46,439 nucleotides of DNA from Thioalkalivibrio sp. (GCF_007692535.1 NZ_REBW01000144.1:1-46439); one strand, 5' to 3'; positions 35,662 through 44,639 are shown, counted from the stretch's first letter. Numbers and translations: made by a program. Notes: generated by a model not told the origin, from the letters alone.

Positions 35662-36675
35662 TCATTCCTTCGGGCTGACAACGCGGTTCTGTGCCTCTCC
35701 TTCGATGAAGGACACGATGTTTTCGCGGGTGGTCTGCAGAATGCGTTCCACCGCTTCCTTGGTGTTGAATGCCGTATGCGGGGTTACGATCACATTCCCC
35801 ACCCGTAGCAGAATGTGATCGGCCAGGATCGATTCCATTTTATGGGATTTGCGGTGATAGGAATGCAGCAGTTCTGCTTCCTCCCTCACAATCGGCTCCT
35901 CGTCCAGAACGTCGAGGCCGGCGGCACGCAGCGTCCCGTCTGCCAGCGCCCTCAGCATTGCGCGGGTATCGACAATATTGCCGCGCGCGGTGTTGATGAG
36001 GACCGACCCGTGCTTCATCTTCGCGAACTCCTCGGCCCCAATCAGGTTTTCCGTCTTTTCAGACCCTGGTACGTGCAGCGAAACGACGTCCGAGTTCGCG
36101 AGCAACTCCGCGAGCTCGACATACCGGAAGCCGATTTCGTCGGCGAGTTCGTCCCGCGGCTCGACGTCGTACGCCAGGACCTTCATGCCGAATCCTTTCG
36201 CAATTCTCGCCGTGTGCTGCCCGATGTCGCCGGTGCCGACCACGCCGAGGGTTCGCCCGGCCAGATCGAAACCGACAAGGCCCTGCTGCGAGAAATCTCC
36301 CCGGCGCGTTCGGTCCACTGCCTCGATCAGCTTGTGGCTGATCGCCAGAAGAAGCGCGAAGACGTGTTCGGCCACCGTGTGGGTGCCGTAATCGGGAACA
36401 CTGGCGACCGCGATTCCGTGTTCCCGGCAGTAATCGGCATCGATGTGATCCACGCCGGTCGAACGCGTCGTGATCAGCTTGAGTTGGGAAAACTGTTGCA
36501 GAACTTCTGCATCGAGAGACGAGTAAATGAACACCGATGCGATATCAAGATCTGCATACTCCTTTGCGATTTCGGCATCGAGTTCCCGCTCGTCGAAGAC
36601 CAGTTCGTGTTCCTGCGAGAGGTTCTCGAACGCCTCGCGCTCCCATGACTCAATCTCGAATACACCGATCTTCAT
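35662..36675 (-). CDS. D-isomer-specific 2-hydroxyacid dehydrogenase (D-lactate dehydrogenase-like)
   Basis: ITTRSTGVDHIDADYCREHGIAVASVPDYGTHTVAEHVFALLLA, GRTLGVVGTGDIGQHTARIAKGFGMKVLAYDV, LINTARGNIVDTRAMLRALADGTLRAAGLDVLDEEP, NVIVTPHTAFNTKEAVERI. Confidence 0.92.
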   Translation of the reverse strand: MKIGVFEIESWEREAFENLSQEHELVFDERELDAEIAKEYADLDIASVFIYSSLDAEVLQQFSQLKLITTRSTGVDHIDADYCREHGIAVASVPDYGTHTVAEHVFALLLAISHKLIEAVDRTRRGDFSQQGLVGFDLAGRTLGVVGTGDIGQHTARIAKGFGMKVLAYDVEPRDELADEIGFRYVELAELLANSDVVSLHVPGSEKTENLIGAEEFAKMKHGSVLINTARGNIVDTRAMLRALADGTLRAAGLDVLDEEPIVREEAELLHSYHRKSHKMESILADHILLRVGNVIVTPHTAFNTKEAVERILQTTRENIVSFIEGEAQNRVVSPKE

Positions 36676-36716
36676 GCTGTCCCCAGGGTGGACCCGGCGT
36701 CTGCGCGGATATACCT

Positions 36717-36735
36717 GGCCCGGTCAGGCCGGGCC
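36717..36735 (-). terminator. Possible hairpin downstream of the cold-shock gene
   Basis: ggcccgg-tcagg-ccgggcc perfect 7-bp stem located 3' of the minus-strand csp gene; no clear U-tract. Confidence 0.3.
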
Positions 36736-36757
36736 GTCCGTGTGAACGTGGTCTCCC

Positions 36758-36961
36758 TCACTGGGGGACGACATTCGCAGCGCTCGGGCCCTTCGGGCTC
36801 TGCTGGACCTCGAACGAAACTGTCTGACCCTCGGTCAGGGACTTGAAGCCTGATCCCTGTATTGCGCTGTGATGGACGAAAACGTCCTTCTCACCGCCAA
36901 CTGGGGTGATGAACCCAAACCCCTTCTCGTTACTGAACCATTTCACTGTGCCCGTCGTCAT
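36758..36961 (-). CDS. Cold-shock protein (CspA family)
   Basis: [67 protein letters not shown] with RNP1 KGFGFI and RNP2 VFVHH. Confidence 0.96.
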   Translation of the reverse strand: MTTGTVKWFSNEKGFGFITPVGGEKDVFVHHSAIQGSGFKSLTEGQTVSFEVQQSPKGPSAANVVPQ

Positions 36962-37122
36962 TTTTTCGAATCTCCTTCAGTTGGACCGTATGACAGCACG
37001 TATCCACACATCCATTCTGGCGGTGTCGCGCTAGGAAAAGAATTCACGAACAACCCGACCGGGGGCAAGGGGTGTCATTACCCATCCTGATGATCACGGA
37101 AGCTCCGCAGAGCATCCCTTCG

Positions 37123-37177
37123 CGCGCAAGGCGCGCTCTTAACGGGTCTTTGCCGTTGTAGGAGCGCGCCTTGCGCG
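37123..37177. repeat. REP/REPIN-like palindrome with 16-bp perfect arms
   Basis: cgcgcaaggcgcgctc (37123-37138) / gagcgcgccttgcgcg (37162-37177); inner aacgg...ccgtt extends the foldback. Resembles gtaggagcgcgccttgcgcg-type extragenic palindromes. Confidence 0.85.
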
Positions 37178-37430
37178 TGAAGATTTTGGCGGTTTCGCTG
37201 CGGTCAATGCGATTATCCTTGCCTGAGAAGGATTCGTGATCATCAGGTTGCTTATGTGGTCTCTTTGGCCGGCGTATTTGTACCCATGAGCCAAATAACC
37301 GGCGCTCGTTTTTGGAGAAGGAATCGTCCGGATGGGCCATAGAAGATCGAGGGCGCGGTCCTGGTCCGCTTCATCCCGAGCCGGTTCCACCCGCTTGAAT
37401 CGGTCCTGACCGCACTGGCAAACGGATCAA

Positions 37431-38174
37431 TCAGCGTCGCATTCTTTCGGCGATTTCGCGCGGAAGCTCCACACCGTCCGGGACTTCGCCGAGGTAGCGG
37501 CTCGACCGCGGCCGCAAGTCTCCGTCGAGATCGTAGACGAGCGGGACGCCCACCGGGATCTCCACGTGAGGGATGACCTCGTCCGGGATGTCATCCAGAA
37601 GCTTGACCATGCCGCGGATCGAATTGCCGTGTGCCGAAACCAGCGGGGTGCGGCCCTTTTTCAGGGCCTGCATCACGGGGCCTTCCCAGGCTGGTTTCAT
37701 CCGCGACACGGTGTCCTGGAGACTCTCTCCGCGCGGCAGTTGTTTCCGGGGCACTTCCTCATACCGAGGATCCTTGCCGGGAAAACGTGGGTCTTCGGGA
37801 TCGAGCAGCGGTGGCCGGACGTCCCAGGAGCGGCGCCAGGCGTGGACCTGCTCCTTGCCTGCGAGATCCGCCATCTCCTGTTTGTCGAACCCTTGCAGCG
37901 CGCCGTAGTGGCGTTCATTCAGGCGCCAGTCGCGAACCACCGGCAGCCAGGCATGATGCATCTCGTCCAGCACGATCCACAGGGTTCGGATGGCCCGGAT
38001 CTGCACGGACGTGAAGCAAAGGTCTGGCGTCAGAGCCTCCGACGCCAGCGCAGCGGCGGCATCAGCAGCCTGTTGTCGGCCGGTGTCGGTCAGATCCACG
38101 TCAGTCCAGCCGGTGAACCGATTGGAGCGATTCCATGAACTTTCCCCGTGGCGGAGAAGGATCAGCTGCGGCAT
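37431..38174 (-). CDS. gpmA: 2,3-bisphosphoglycerate-dependent phosphoglycerate mutase
   Basis: MPQLILLRHGESSWNRSNRFTGWTDVDLTDTGRQQA, RDWRLNERHYGALQGFDKQEMA, VSAHGNSIRGMVKLLDDIPDEVI; gaggg upstream of ATG 38174. Confidence 0.95.
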   Translation of the reverse strand: MPQLILLRHGESSWNRSNRFTGWTDVDLTDTGRQQAADAAAALASEALTPDLCFTSVQIRAIRTLWIVLDEMHHAWLPVVRDWRLNERHYGALQGFDKQEMADLAGKEQVHAWRRSWDVRPPLLDPEDPRFPGKDPRYEEVPRKQLPRGESLQDTVSRMKPAWEGPVMQALKKGRTPLVSAHGNSIRGMVKLLDDIPDEVIPHVEIPVGVPLVYDLDGDLRPRSSRYLGEVPDGVELPREIAERMRR

Positions 38175-38301
38175 GGTGTTTCCCTCCTGTGCGATGTCAC
38201 CCAGGAATACCGGCATCGCGGGCGTGTCCGGCCGTCCTGAAAGTGCGCCCGAAGGCGGCGTCGATCGCAGACGAGAATAACTTCACGCGCACTGCGGCGC
38301 G

Positions 38302-38332
38302 AGACCGGTGCCCGTGACAGACCGGTGCCCGT
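38302..38332. repeat. Two-copy tandem repeat gaccggtgcccgtgaca / gaccggtgcccgtaga
   Basis: Direct reading of gagaccggtgcccgtgacagaccggtgcccgtagag. Confidence 0.6.
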
Positions 38333-38357
38333 AGAGCGGAACGTCTAGCAGCCTGTC

Positions 38358-38840
38358 CTAGTCGCCGAGCACGGCGGCAAGGACCTCCTCCACCTCCTCC
38401 GTTGCTGCGGGCATGACTTCAGCAACCGTGCCGCCAAACATCTCTGCCATCATGCGGGTATTCATACGCGAAACGATCACGCGATCGTCCTCCGTCTCAT
38501 AGACCGATATCCGGCAGGGCATCATGGAAGTGACGACCTTGGCGCGGTCATCTGCCAGGATTTCGGCTGCGTGATGGGGCTGGCAGAGTTCGATGACAGC
38601 GACTCGCTGCACGTCGTACCCCTCAGCCCTCACAGGCTCGTGCAGCATATGCACATTGGGCACTGCCCAGCCCTTCTCTTCCGCATGGCTCTCGATCAAC
38701 TCGATCGTCTCATCGAAGCTGTGACGACTCTCGTCCTCGATGACCATCAGCTCGGGGGCGCCCGTGAAGGTGACGACCGACATGACGATGACGCCCAGGA
38801 TGAAGCCGCCCACGGCGGCGAGTGAAAGTTTTCCAGTCAT
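38358..38840 (-). CDS. DUF302-family protein with N-terminal membrane anchor/signal segment
   Basis: LSLAAVGGFILGVIVMSVVTF hydrophobic N-terminus; SFDETIELIESHAEEKGWAVPNVHMLHE and VIELCQPHHAAEILADDRAKVVTSMMPCRISVYETEDDRVIVSRMNTRMMAEMFG (DUF302-like). Confidence 0.8.
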   Translation of the reverse strand: MTGKLSLAAVGGFILGVIVMSVVTFTGAPELMVIEDESRHSFDETIELIESHAEEKGWAVPNVHMLHEPVRAEGYDVQRVAVIELCQPHHAAEILADDRAKVVTSMMPCRISVYETEDDRVIVSRMNTRMMAEMFGGTVAEVMPAATEEVEEVLAAVLGD

Positions 38841-39216
38841 GCTTGGAGTCTCCTTGGGTCATGTTCGTGCATGGATGGGTGCTGGTGGGTTGTGCAACGG
38901 GCCTGGTCGGTGATGTCGGGAAAGCCCCTGAGCCACTTCGGCCGTGGTCAACCCTTTCCGCTGAAGCTGGAGATTGTGTTCCCCGCAACCAGGTGTTCGG
39001 CTGCAACTCAGCGGCAGTTGCGCAACGCTCGCGAAAGGCTGGTGACTGCATGTCGCTTTCGCGGATCTTTGCCAAAACCATAACAAAATGAAGTTGGGTT
39101 ATTCAATGACGGTTCGGGGGTCCCTGTGTCACCCGTCCAGTTGCGCCCGGCCGCGGCTTCCGGGCATCCTCAAGCTGGCGGAAGACGATGTCCCGCAGCC
39201 CGGTCATGCCAACTGC

Positions 39217-39255
39217 GGTGTCCTCGTTAGCCACCCGACCCCCGAGAAGGACACC
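39217..39255 (+). promoter_or_regulatory. Hairpin in the leader upstream of the MFS gene
   Basis: ggtgtcct (39217-39224) / aggacacc (39248-39255), perfect 8-bp stem with adjacent cg/cg; function unknown. Confidence 0.35.
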
Positions 39256-39311
39256 GTCGGCGTCAGACGGCTGGCCTCTGTAAACCCGGAATAGGGTGAG
39301 GAGCGACTGGA

Positions 39312-40550
39312 ATGAGCGGTTCCTCAGGCATCGCAACAAAGGGCTTCGTGGCCTTGATGATCACGGTGTTCATCAATGCGCTGAACGACAATTTCTTCCG
39401 GCTCGTCTTCCTCTTTCTCGCGCTACGCGTGTATGTCACCGAAGGGGATGGAACCTTCTACTACAGCCTGATCGGCTTCATCTTCCTGCTTCCATTCGTG
39501 CTGTTTTCCCCCTATGCGGGATATGTCGGTGATCGTTACAGCAAGAAGGCGGTGATCGTCAGCACCCGGGCGGCCGAGGCCGTGGTTCTGATGACCGCCG
39601 CGGTGATGCTGGTGCTGCAGAATATGCCCGGTCTGTTCATCGCCCTGTTTCTGATGGGGATGCAAAGCGCGTTCTTCAGCCCGGTGAAGTTCGGGATCCT
39701 GCCGGAGGTCGTTCGTGAGGAGGAACTGTCGCGAGCGAATGGCCACATGCAGCTGTGGACCTTCCTTGCGATCATCCTTGGCACGGCACTGGCCGGGTTC
39801 ATCATGGAATGGGCGGGTGACGCGTTGTGGATGCCTGCGACGGTGATCGTGGTCTTTTCCCTCCTGGGCCTGATCTCGAGCTTATTCGTGACCCGCACCG
39901 AGGCCGAGGGGGATCCGGCGCCCTTCCGCCTGAACGCGCTCGCCGATGTGGGGGCGGCGATTGGGGAGATTCACCGCTTCCGCGTGCTGTTTCTGGTCGT
40001 GTTGGGAATCGCCTGGTTCTGGGCGTTGGGAACCCTGTATCAGCTGAACGTGCCGATGTTCGCGGAACTCCAGTTACAGGTGGGCGAGATGCGGACCGGA
40101 ATCATCCTCACCCTGCTGGCGGTGGGGATCGGCGTCGGCAGCATCGCCGCGGGCCAGCTGGCCGGAGGCCGGATCGAGATGAGGCACGTACCCGCCGGAA
40201 TGCTTGCCGTGGGCGTGTTCAGCTCCCTCCTTTTCCTTGCGGGCGGCAGTTATGTCGCTACCCTCGTCCTGTCCTTTCTGCTGGGTGTCGGCGCGGGCTT
40301 TTTCATCGTGCCGATTTCCGCCTACCTCCAGAATGAAAGTCCGGCCAAGCGGCGCGCCCGGTTCATCGCTGCGAGCAATTTCTTGGCTTTTTCGGCGATG
40401 CTCATGGCGCCCGTGCTGTTCTGGATCCTGACCGGACCGCTGGGCGCCACCCCGGGCCACATCTTCGTTGTCTCGGGCCTGGCCTCGATCCTGGTCGGCG
40501 TCTACACGGTTCATCTCTTGCGAAGAGGCAGGCTGGATGACCGGTCATGA
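39312..40550 (+). CDS. MFS transporter, lysophospholipid transporter LplT-like
   Basis: FVALMITVFINALNDNFFRLVFLFLALRV, FSPYAGYVGDRYSKKAVIVSTRAAE, QSAFFSPVKFGILPEVVREEELSRANGHMQLWTFLAIILGTALAGFI; gaggag upstream. Confidence 0.85.
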   Translation: MSGSSGIATKGFVALMITVFINALNDNFFRLVFLFLALRVYVTEGDGTFYYSLIGFIFLLPFVLFSPYAGYVGDRYSKKAVIVSTRAAEAVVLMTAAVMLVLQNMPGLFIALFLMGMQSAFFSPVKFGILPEVVREEELSRANGHMQLWTFLAIILGTALAGFIMEWAGDALWMPATVIVVFSLLGLISSLFVTRTEAEGDPAPFRLNALADVGAAIGEIHRFRVLFLVVLGIAWFWALGTLYQLNVPMFAELQLQVGEMRTGIILTLLAVGIGVGSIAAGQLAGGRIEMRHVPAGMLAVGVFSSLLFLAGGSYVATLVLSFLLGVGAGFFIVPISAYLQNESPAKRRARFIAASNFLAFSAMLMAPVLFWILTGPLGATPGHIFVVSGLASILVGVYTVHLLRRGRLDDRS

Positions 40551-40859
40551 CGGCGGACCGCACATCACGCGCGTTCGGGTCTTGAAGGAGGCTTCGCTAT
40601 ACTCGCCGCAATTCCCTCATGCACAGGTGTTGGAAGATGACGTCAAGCGGCAAGCCATCAAAGGAGGAGTAAGCGGGCGGTCCTGGCGCGCTGAACCCAC
40701 TGACGAGACCGTCGAGGCCATGGCTGGCCTCGGATCGCGAGTCGGACCTGAGCGAGGAAAAAGCGGCCTGACCGAGCAGCCTGTGGGACTTGGGCTGCCA
40801 GTGTCGACCCTGGCCTTCTTCTGCCTGCGATGTTGAAGCCACTGCGCTCACGGGACGGT

Positions 40860-42329
40860 TCAGAACGACGAAAGGCCCGTGGCTTCCATCAGCCGATAGC
40901 GCCAGTAGCGAAGGCGGGAGTCATCGGCATGCTCGCGGTAGGGAAGGCTGTGGATGCGGTCCGGCTCGTTGTTCCAGCGGGCGTCGAAAACGTCGGCGGC
41001 ATCGGCCATCACCGCCGTCTTCGCGTCGGCCCGGACCTGCACGTTGGTTTCCAGGTTGAAGTTGTCGAGGTTGCGCCGGGTGAAGTTGGCGGAGCCCGCG
41101 AGCAGCGTGGCGTCTCCATTGCGGGTGCGATGCAGGAGCATCTTGGCGTGGCACTGTTCGCCTTCGGTGTTGCACCAGCGTACCGGCACGCCGGCTCCAT
41201 GCAGCTCCCTGGCGACCGGCCGGTTGGGGATGCCCCGCTTTTCGCGACCGAACGCGTCTCGGTTCGGATCAAGAAGCAGCCGCAGTTCGACCCCGCGCTG
41301 CTGCGCGGCGACCAAGGCCCGGACGACGGCCCGGTGCGAGAGATAGAACATCCACAGGTCCAGTCGATCGCCGTCCCCGGCGGCTTCAATCATCTCGAGG
41401 GTGGCATCGCGAATCTGTGATTCCGTCAGAATGCGGACCCGGGTTTGCGCATCGACAGCGCCGTTGTCCGTGATGGGATCCGGAAAGGCGATTCGGGTAC
41501 CGTTCGAGAATGCGACGACCGCGCGTTCGGTATGCAACAGGTCGATTGCCGCGTCGCCTCGGAAGCGCACGGCGATATTGTCGTGCCGGCTGCTGGCGTC
41601 ATGCGGATTGCCCGAGGTCACCAAGCCGGTCCAGCCGTCCGGCCCGTCCGTAACCAGCGTCTTGCGGTGGTTCGCCTTGAAGTTCAGAAGCGCGAGATAG
41701 GTGCGGATGGTGACGGGCGTCTCGCCTACCGGGTTCGGCAGCCAGCCCCCATTCGAATCGTTACCGAACCACTGACAGCAGATGCGCCAGGCGGCGGACC
41801 ACAACGGATTGGAATCACGCAGGACCCGCAGATCGGTCTCGATCACGCGGATTCCATGCGCCTCCAGCCGCGAAAACAGCGGCTGCTTCACGCCGCCGTA
41901 GAGGGTATTGAACGGGTCAGTGATCAGGAGCACCTCAAGCTTCTCGGGTCCTTGTGCGCGACGCTCCGTCAAGCCATCCACGAGTTCGCTTGAGAGCGGG
42001 CGGTGCCCGTCATCGACAGTGCCGGCAAACTGATTGACGAGAAAGAAATCCGCGACCACCAGCGATTGTGCCCGCGCAACCATTTCCAGTGCGGCGTCGA
42101 AGATCTCATGGTGGGTATGCTGTTCGCCGCGGGTATCCAGCCAAGTGCTGTCGACCAGGAATTCCACGGCCTCAGCCGCTCGGTAGGGAGTCGCGACATC
42201 GAGCCCGTCAGGCAGGGGCTTGTAGACGTGGTACACGCCTGTCAGCACGTATGCAACGAGGAGCACCACCACGAACACGCGGTGCGGCCTATTGCGGAAC
42301 CAATCCCATACTGTCATGCCTGCGTCCAT
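40860..42329 (-). CDS. Membrane-anchored phospholipase D-family (HKD) protein
   Basis: N-term TM VFVVVLLVAYVLTGVYHVY; motif 1 NHRKTLVTDGPDGWTGLVTSGN (HxKx4D); motif 2 CHAKMLLHRTRNGDATLLAGSANFTRRNLDNFNLE (HxK, Asp position substituted). Start uncertain (ATG 42329 or 42317). Confidence 0.82.
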   Translation of the reverse strand: MDAGMTVWDWFRNRPHRVFVVVLLVAYVLTGVYHVYKPLPDGLDVATPYRAAEAVEFLVDSTWLDTRGEQHTHHEIFDAALEMVARAQSLVVADFFLVNQFAGTVDDGHRPLSSELVDGLTERRAQGPEKLEVLLITDPFNTLYGGVKQPLFSRLEAHGIRVIETDLRVLRDSNPLWSAAWRICCQWFGNDSNGGWLPNPVGETPVTIRTYLALLNFKANHRKTLVTDGPDGWTGLVTSGNPHDASSRHDNIAVRFRGDAAIDLLHTERAVVAFSNGTRIAFPDPITDNGAVDAQTRVRILTESQIRDATLEMIEAAGDGDRLDLWMFYLSHRAVVRALVAAQQRGVELRLLLDPNRDAFGREKRGIPNRPVARELHGAGVPVRWCNTEGEQCHAKMLLHRTRNGDATLLAGSANFTRRNLDNFNLETNVQVRADAKTAVMADAADVFDARWNNEPDRIHSLPYREHADDSRLRYWRYRLMEATGLSSF

Positions 42330-42705
42330 TAAAGTCTTGAGACAACCCGGATCTACAGGGTGCCGATGCATCCTTGCGGCGTCCAGACCGAAGTCCGGGA
42401 TTCACCGTTTGGCCTTCCTGCTCGCGTGCGCTCCTTGCGCGCGTACGCGTCTTGCGGGCATGCTCGTCGACTAAATGCCGGCGTGCAGGACGCGCTCGGG
42501 GTGCGTGTTTCGATGCTGCCCGATCTTCTGGATCGTACGGAGTCATTCAGTAGCAGACCATGCTGCGGCGCACTGGGTTGTAGACAGCTGGGTCGTGAAA
42601 ACGGGTTCCATGGGATGGATCCGTCCGCGGTTTTGCAGGCCATTGTGGCAGCCGGCGGGGAAGACGAAGCCAATGCTGCCAGTTGGACGTAATCAGGAGC
42701 GAACG

Positions 42706-43086
42706 ATGAGCGACGAATTGAGCAATCTCGATCTCGTGAAGTGGTACTTCAATGTCTGCAATACAGCCCTGGCGACGCCGAATGCGAACCCGGTCATCAC
42801 TCTGGTCGAGTCGCTGGTGATCAAGGTGACGTCGAACCGGGTCATCACCCTGAGGCTGGTCGACGACTCGCAGGAAACGATTGGCTGGTACACCACCCGG
42901 TTCGTTGATGGCCAATTCGGACCCGTGGAAGAAGGCGAGTACGACCCGGACAGCCGATTTACAATGCGACGTTCCTTCCTGAGAAAAGTGGTCGAGGACA
43001 GTGACCAGTACATCGAGCACCCCGAACGACTCGACTGGTCATGGATGACACCCGCGGGGTCGGACCAAGCCAAGCCATTGAAATAA
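42706..43086 (+). CDS. Hypothetical protein (126 aa)
   Basis: MSDELSNLDLVKWYFNVCNTALATPNANPVITLVESLVIKVTSNRVITLRLVDDSQETIGWYTTRFVDGQF...; SD caggag upstream of ATG 42706; no family recognised. Confidence 0.65.
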   Translation: MSDELSNLDLVKWYFNVCNTALATPNANPVITLVESLVIKVTSNRVITLRLVDDSQETIGWYTTRFVDGQFGPVEEGEYDPDSRFTMRRSFLRKVVEDSDQYIEHPERLDWSWMTPAGSDQAKPLK

Positions 43087-43182
43087 AATAAAAAAACGGT
43101 GTTTTTGGGCGGTTTTTCTGGCCTTATCGGGGTGTTTTTGGGGGCAAAAACGGGCTTCCAGGCGTGGTGTGCGTCAGAAGCC

Positions 43183-43346
43183 CTAGTGGTCCATGCGGAA
43201 AGTTCGGTATCAGATCGCGGCGCCAGACACGCCGGCGCTGCGTTGGGCAAGTTTGAAATAGAGTGGCTATTCCTGCACTTGCCCGCCTTGCTCCGGCGCG
43301 TCTGGCTGTGCTCCATAGTCATCGAACTTTCCGCATGGCCCACTAG
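43183..43346. mobile_element. MITE-like ~164-bp near-complete inverted-repeat element (non-autonomous)
   Basis: Ends ctagtggtccatgcggaaagttcg ... cgaactttccgcatggcccactag (24-bp arms, one mismatch); nested inner matches gccagacacgccgg/ccggcgcgtctggc, gggcaagt/cacttgccc and gaaatag/ctattcc around a short centre. Both ends ctag. Confidence 0.8.
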
Positions 43347-43373
43347 ACGGCTGTCGCCCGGATCCGTTGTTTG

Positions 43374-44639
43374 TCAAAGGAACACCCACCACGTCGTCAA
43401 GCCGGTAGCGATTACGAATAGTGTTGACGCACCAACGCGGCTGCCGAGACGCACTCCCCCGATTCCCCCCGCGAGCCCTGCCTTCACGCAGGCGTTGACG
43501 AACGCCGCGATCAGGATTGCGAGGGCGGCCGTGGAAGTGGCGAGATCTTCGCTCGCCATGTTGGCCAGCGACAGGGTGATCGCATCCACATCGGCGAGGC
43601 CCGAGACGGCCGACAACAGGTAGATGCCGGTGTCCCCGTATCGATCCGAGAGAGCCCTGGAAAGCACCATCAGCCCTGCGAGCAGGGCCGCGAACAGCAG
43701 GGCGGGCCGGAGTTCAAAGGGATTTTGCAGCCGCGCGTTTGCCGTTTTCGAACCCTGCACGCTCCAATGCCAGAAGAGCGCGGCTGCGAGATAGTTGACG
43801 ACGCTCATGGCCAGCATCGGCCAGAGCAGGGCGGTGGCCAATGACCAGTTGAAGATGCTGCTAAGCACAAGCATGCGGGGAAACATGGTCGCGCCGGCCA
43901 CGAGGATCCCGGCTGCCAGCAGGTTCTCGGCACCATGACTTCTGCGGGCGATGCGGGAGAGACTGACGGTGGCCGCCGTCGACGAAGCGAGTCCCGCAAA
44001 AAGCCCCGTGGCGACGATGCCCTTGCGCTCTCCGACGATCTTCATGGCGAAGTAGCCGACGAAAGAGATCCCGGTGATCAGGACAACCATCCACCAGATC
44101 CGGTACGGGTTCAGAGCCTCCCAGGGCCCATAGCCTTCGTTCGGCAGCAGAGGCAGGATCACGACCGAAATCACCAGCAGTTTCAGGGCCGCGTACAGTT
44201 CGCGTTCCTCCAGTCGGCTAACCCAGGCATGCAAGGTCGGCTTCACGCCGAGCAGGATGGTCGTGACCACCGCGCCGGCGGCAGCCAGTGCCCCATGCCC
44301 CAGACCCGCCATGGCCCCGAAGGCAAACGCGAGCAGAGCGGCAATAATGCCGGTGATGCCGATGTCAGGATCCTGAACGCGATGCTGTGTCAGGGCATAG
44401 GCGACCGCCAGGACCACTGCCAGGCTCGCAAACGCGACCGCGAGCATGGCTGTTCCGGTCTCGTGAGCCAGCAAACCCCAGGCGCCGCCGAGAAGACCGA
44501 TGAGCGCAAAGGTACGGATACCCGCGATCCGTTGTCCCTCTTCCTGCTCCCGTCCTTTCCAGCCACGCTCCAGGCCAATCACCAGGCCAAGACCCAGCGC
44601 GATGCCGAGGGCGTAGAATGCTGTGATATCGCCGTTGAT
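43374..44639 (-). CDS. MgtC/DUF4010-type polytopic membrane protein
   Basis: YALGIALGLGLVIGLERGWKGREQEEGQRIAGIRTFALIGLLGGAWGLL (MgtC/SapB N-term), LLVISVVILPLLPNEGYGPWEALNPYRIWWMVVLITGISFVGYFAMK, GLASSTAATVSLSRIARR (DUF4010). 5' boundary uncertain: no ATG/GTG/TTG near the conserved N-terminus; SD-like ggaggag precedes acg atc. Confidence 0.8.
   Translation of the reverse strand: MNGDITAFYALGIALGLGLVIGLERGWKGREQEEGQRIAGIRTFALIGLLGGAWGLLAHETGTAMLAVAFASLAVVLAVAYALTQHRVQDPDIGITGIIAALLAFAFGAMAGLGHGALAAAGAVVTTILLGVKPTLHAWVSRLEERELYAALKLLVISVVILPLLPNEGYGPWEALNPYRIWWMVVLITGISFVGYFAMKIVGERKGIVATGLFAGLASSTAATVSLSRIARRSHGAENLLAAGILVAGATMFPRMLVLSSIFNWSLATALLWPMLAMSVVNYLAAALFWHWSVQGSKTANARLQNPFELRPALLFAALLAGLMVLSRALSDRYGDTGIYLLSAVSGLADVDAITLSLANMASEDLATSTAALAILIAAFVNACVKAGLAGGIGGVRLGSRVGASTLFVIATGLTTWWVFL

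Noticed and set aside
32420-36675. A true Van-type D-Ala-D-Lac system (ATP-grasp plus D-LDH)
   Set aside because: The ATP-grasp protein is longer than Ddl/VanA and shows no Ddl-type signature I recognise; no VanX/VanS/VanR-like gene is present. Kept only as a speculative analogy.
40551-40859. Small ORFs between the MFS and PLD genes
   Set aside because: No SD-supported start with a plausible protein; ORFs at 40468-40836 and 40597-40851 look like chance reading frames.
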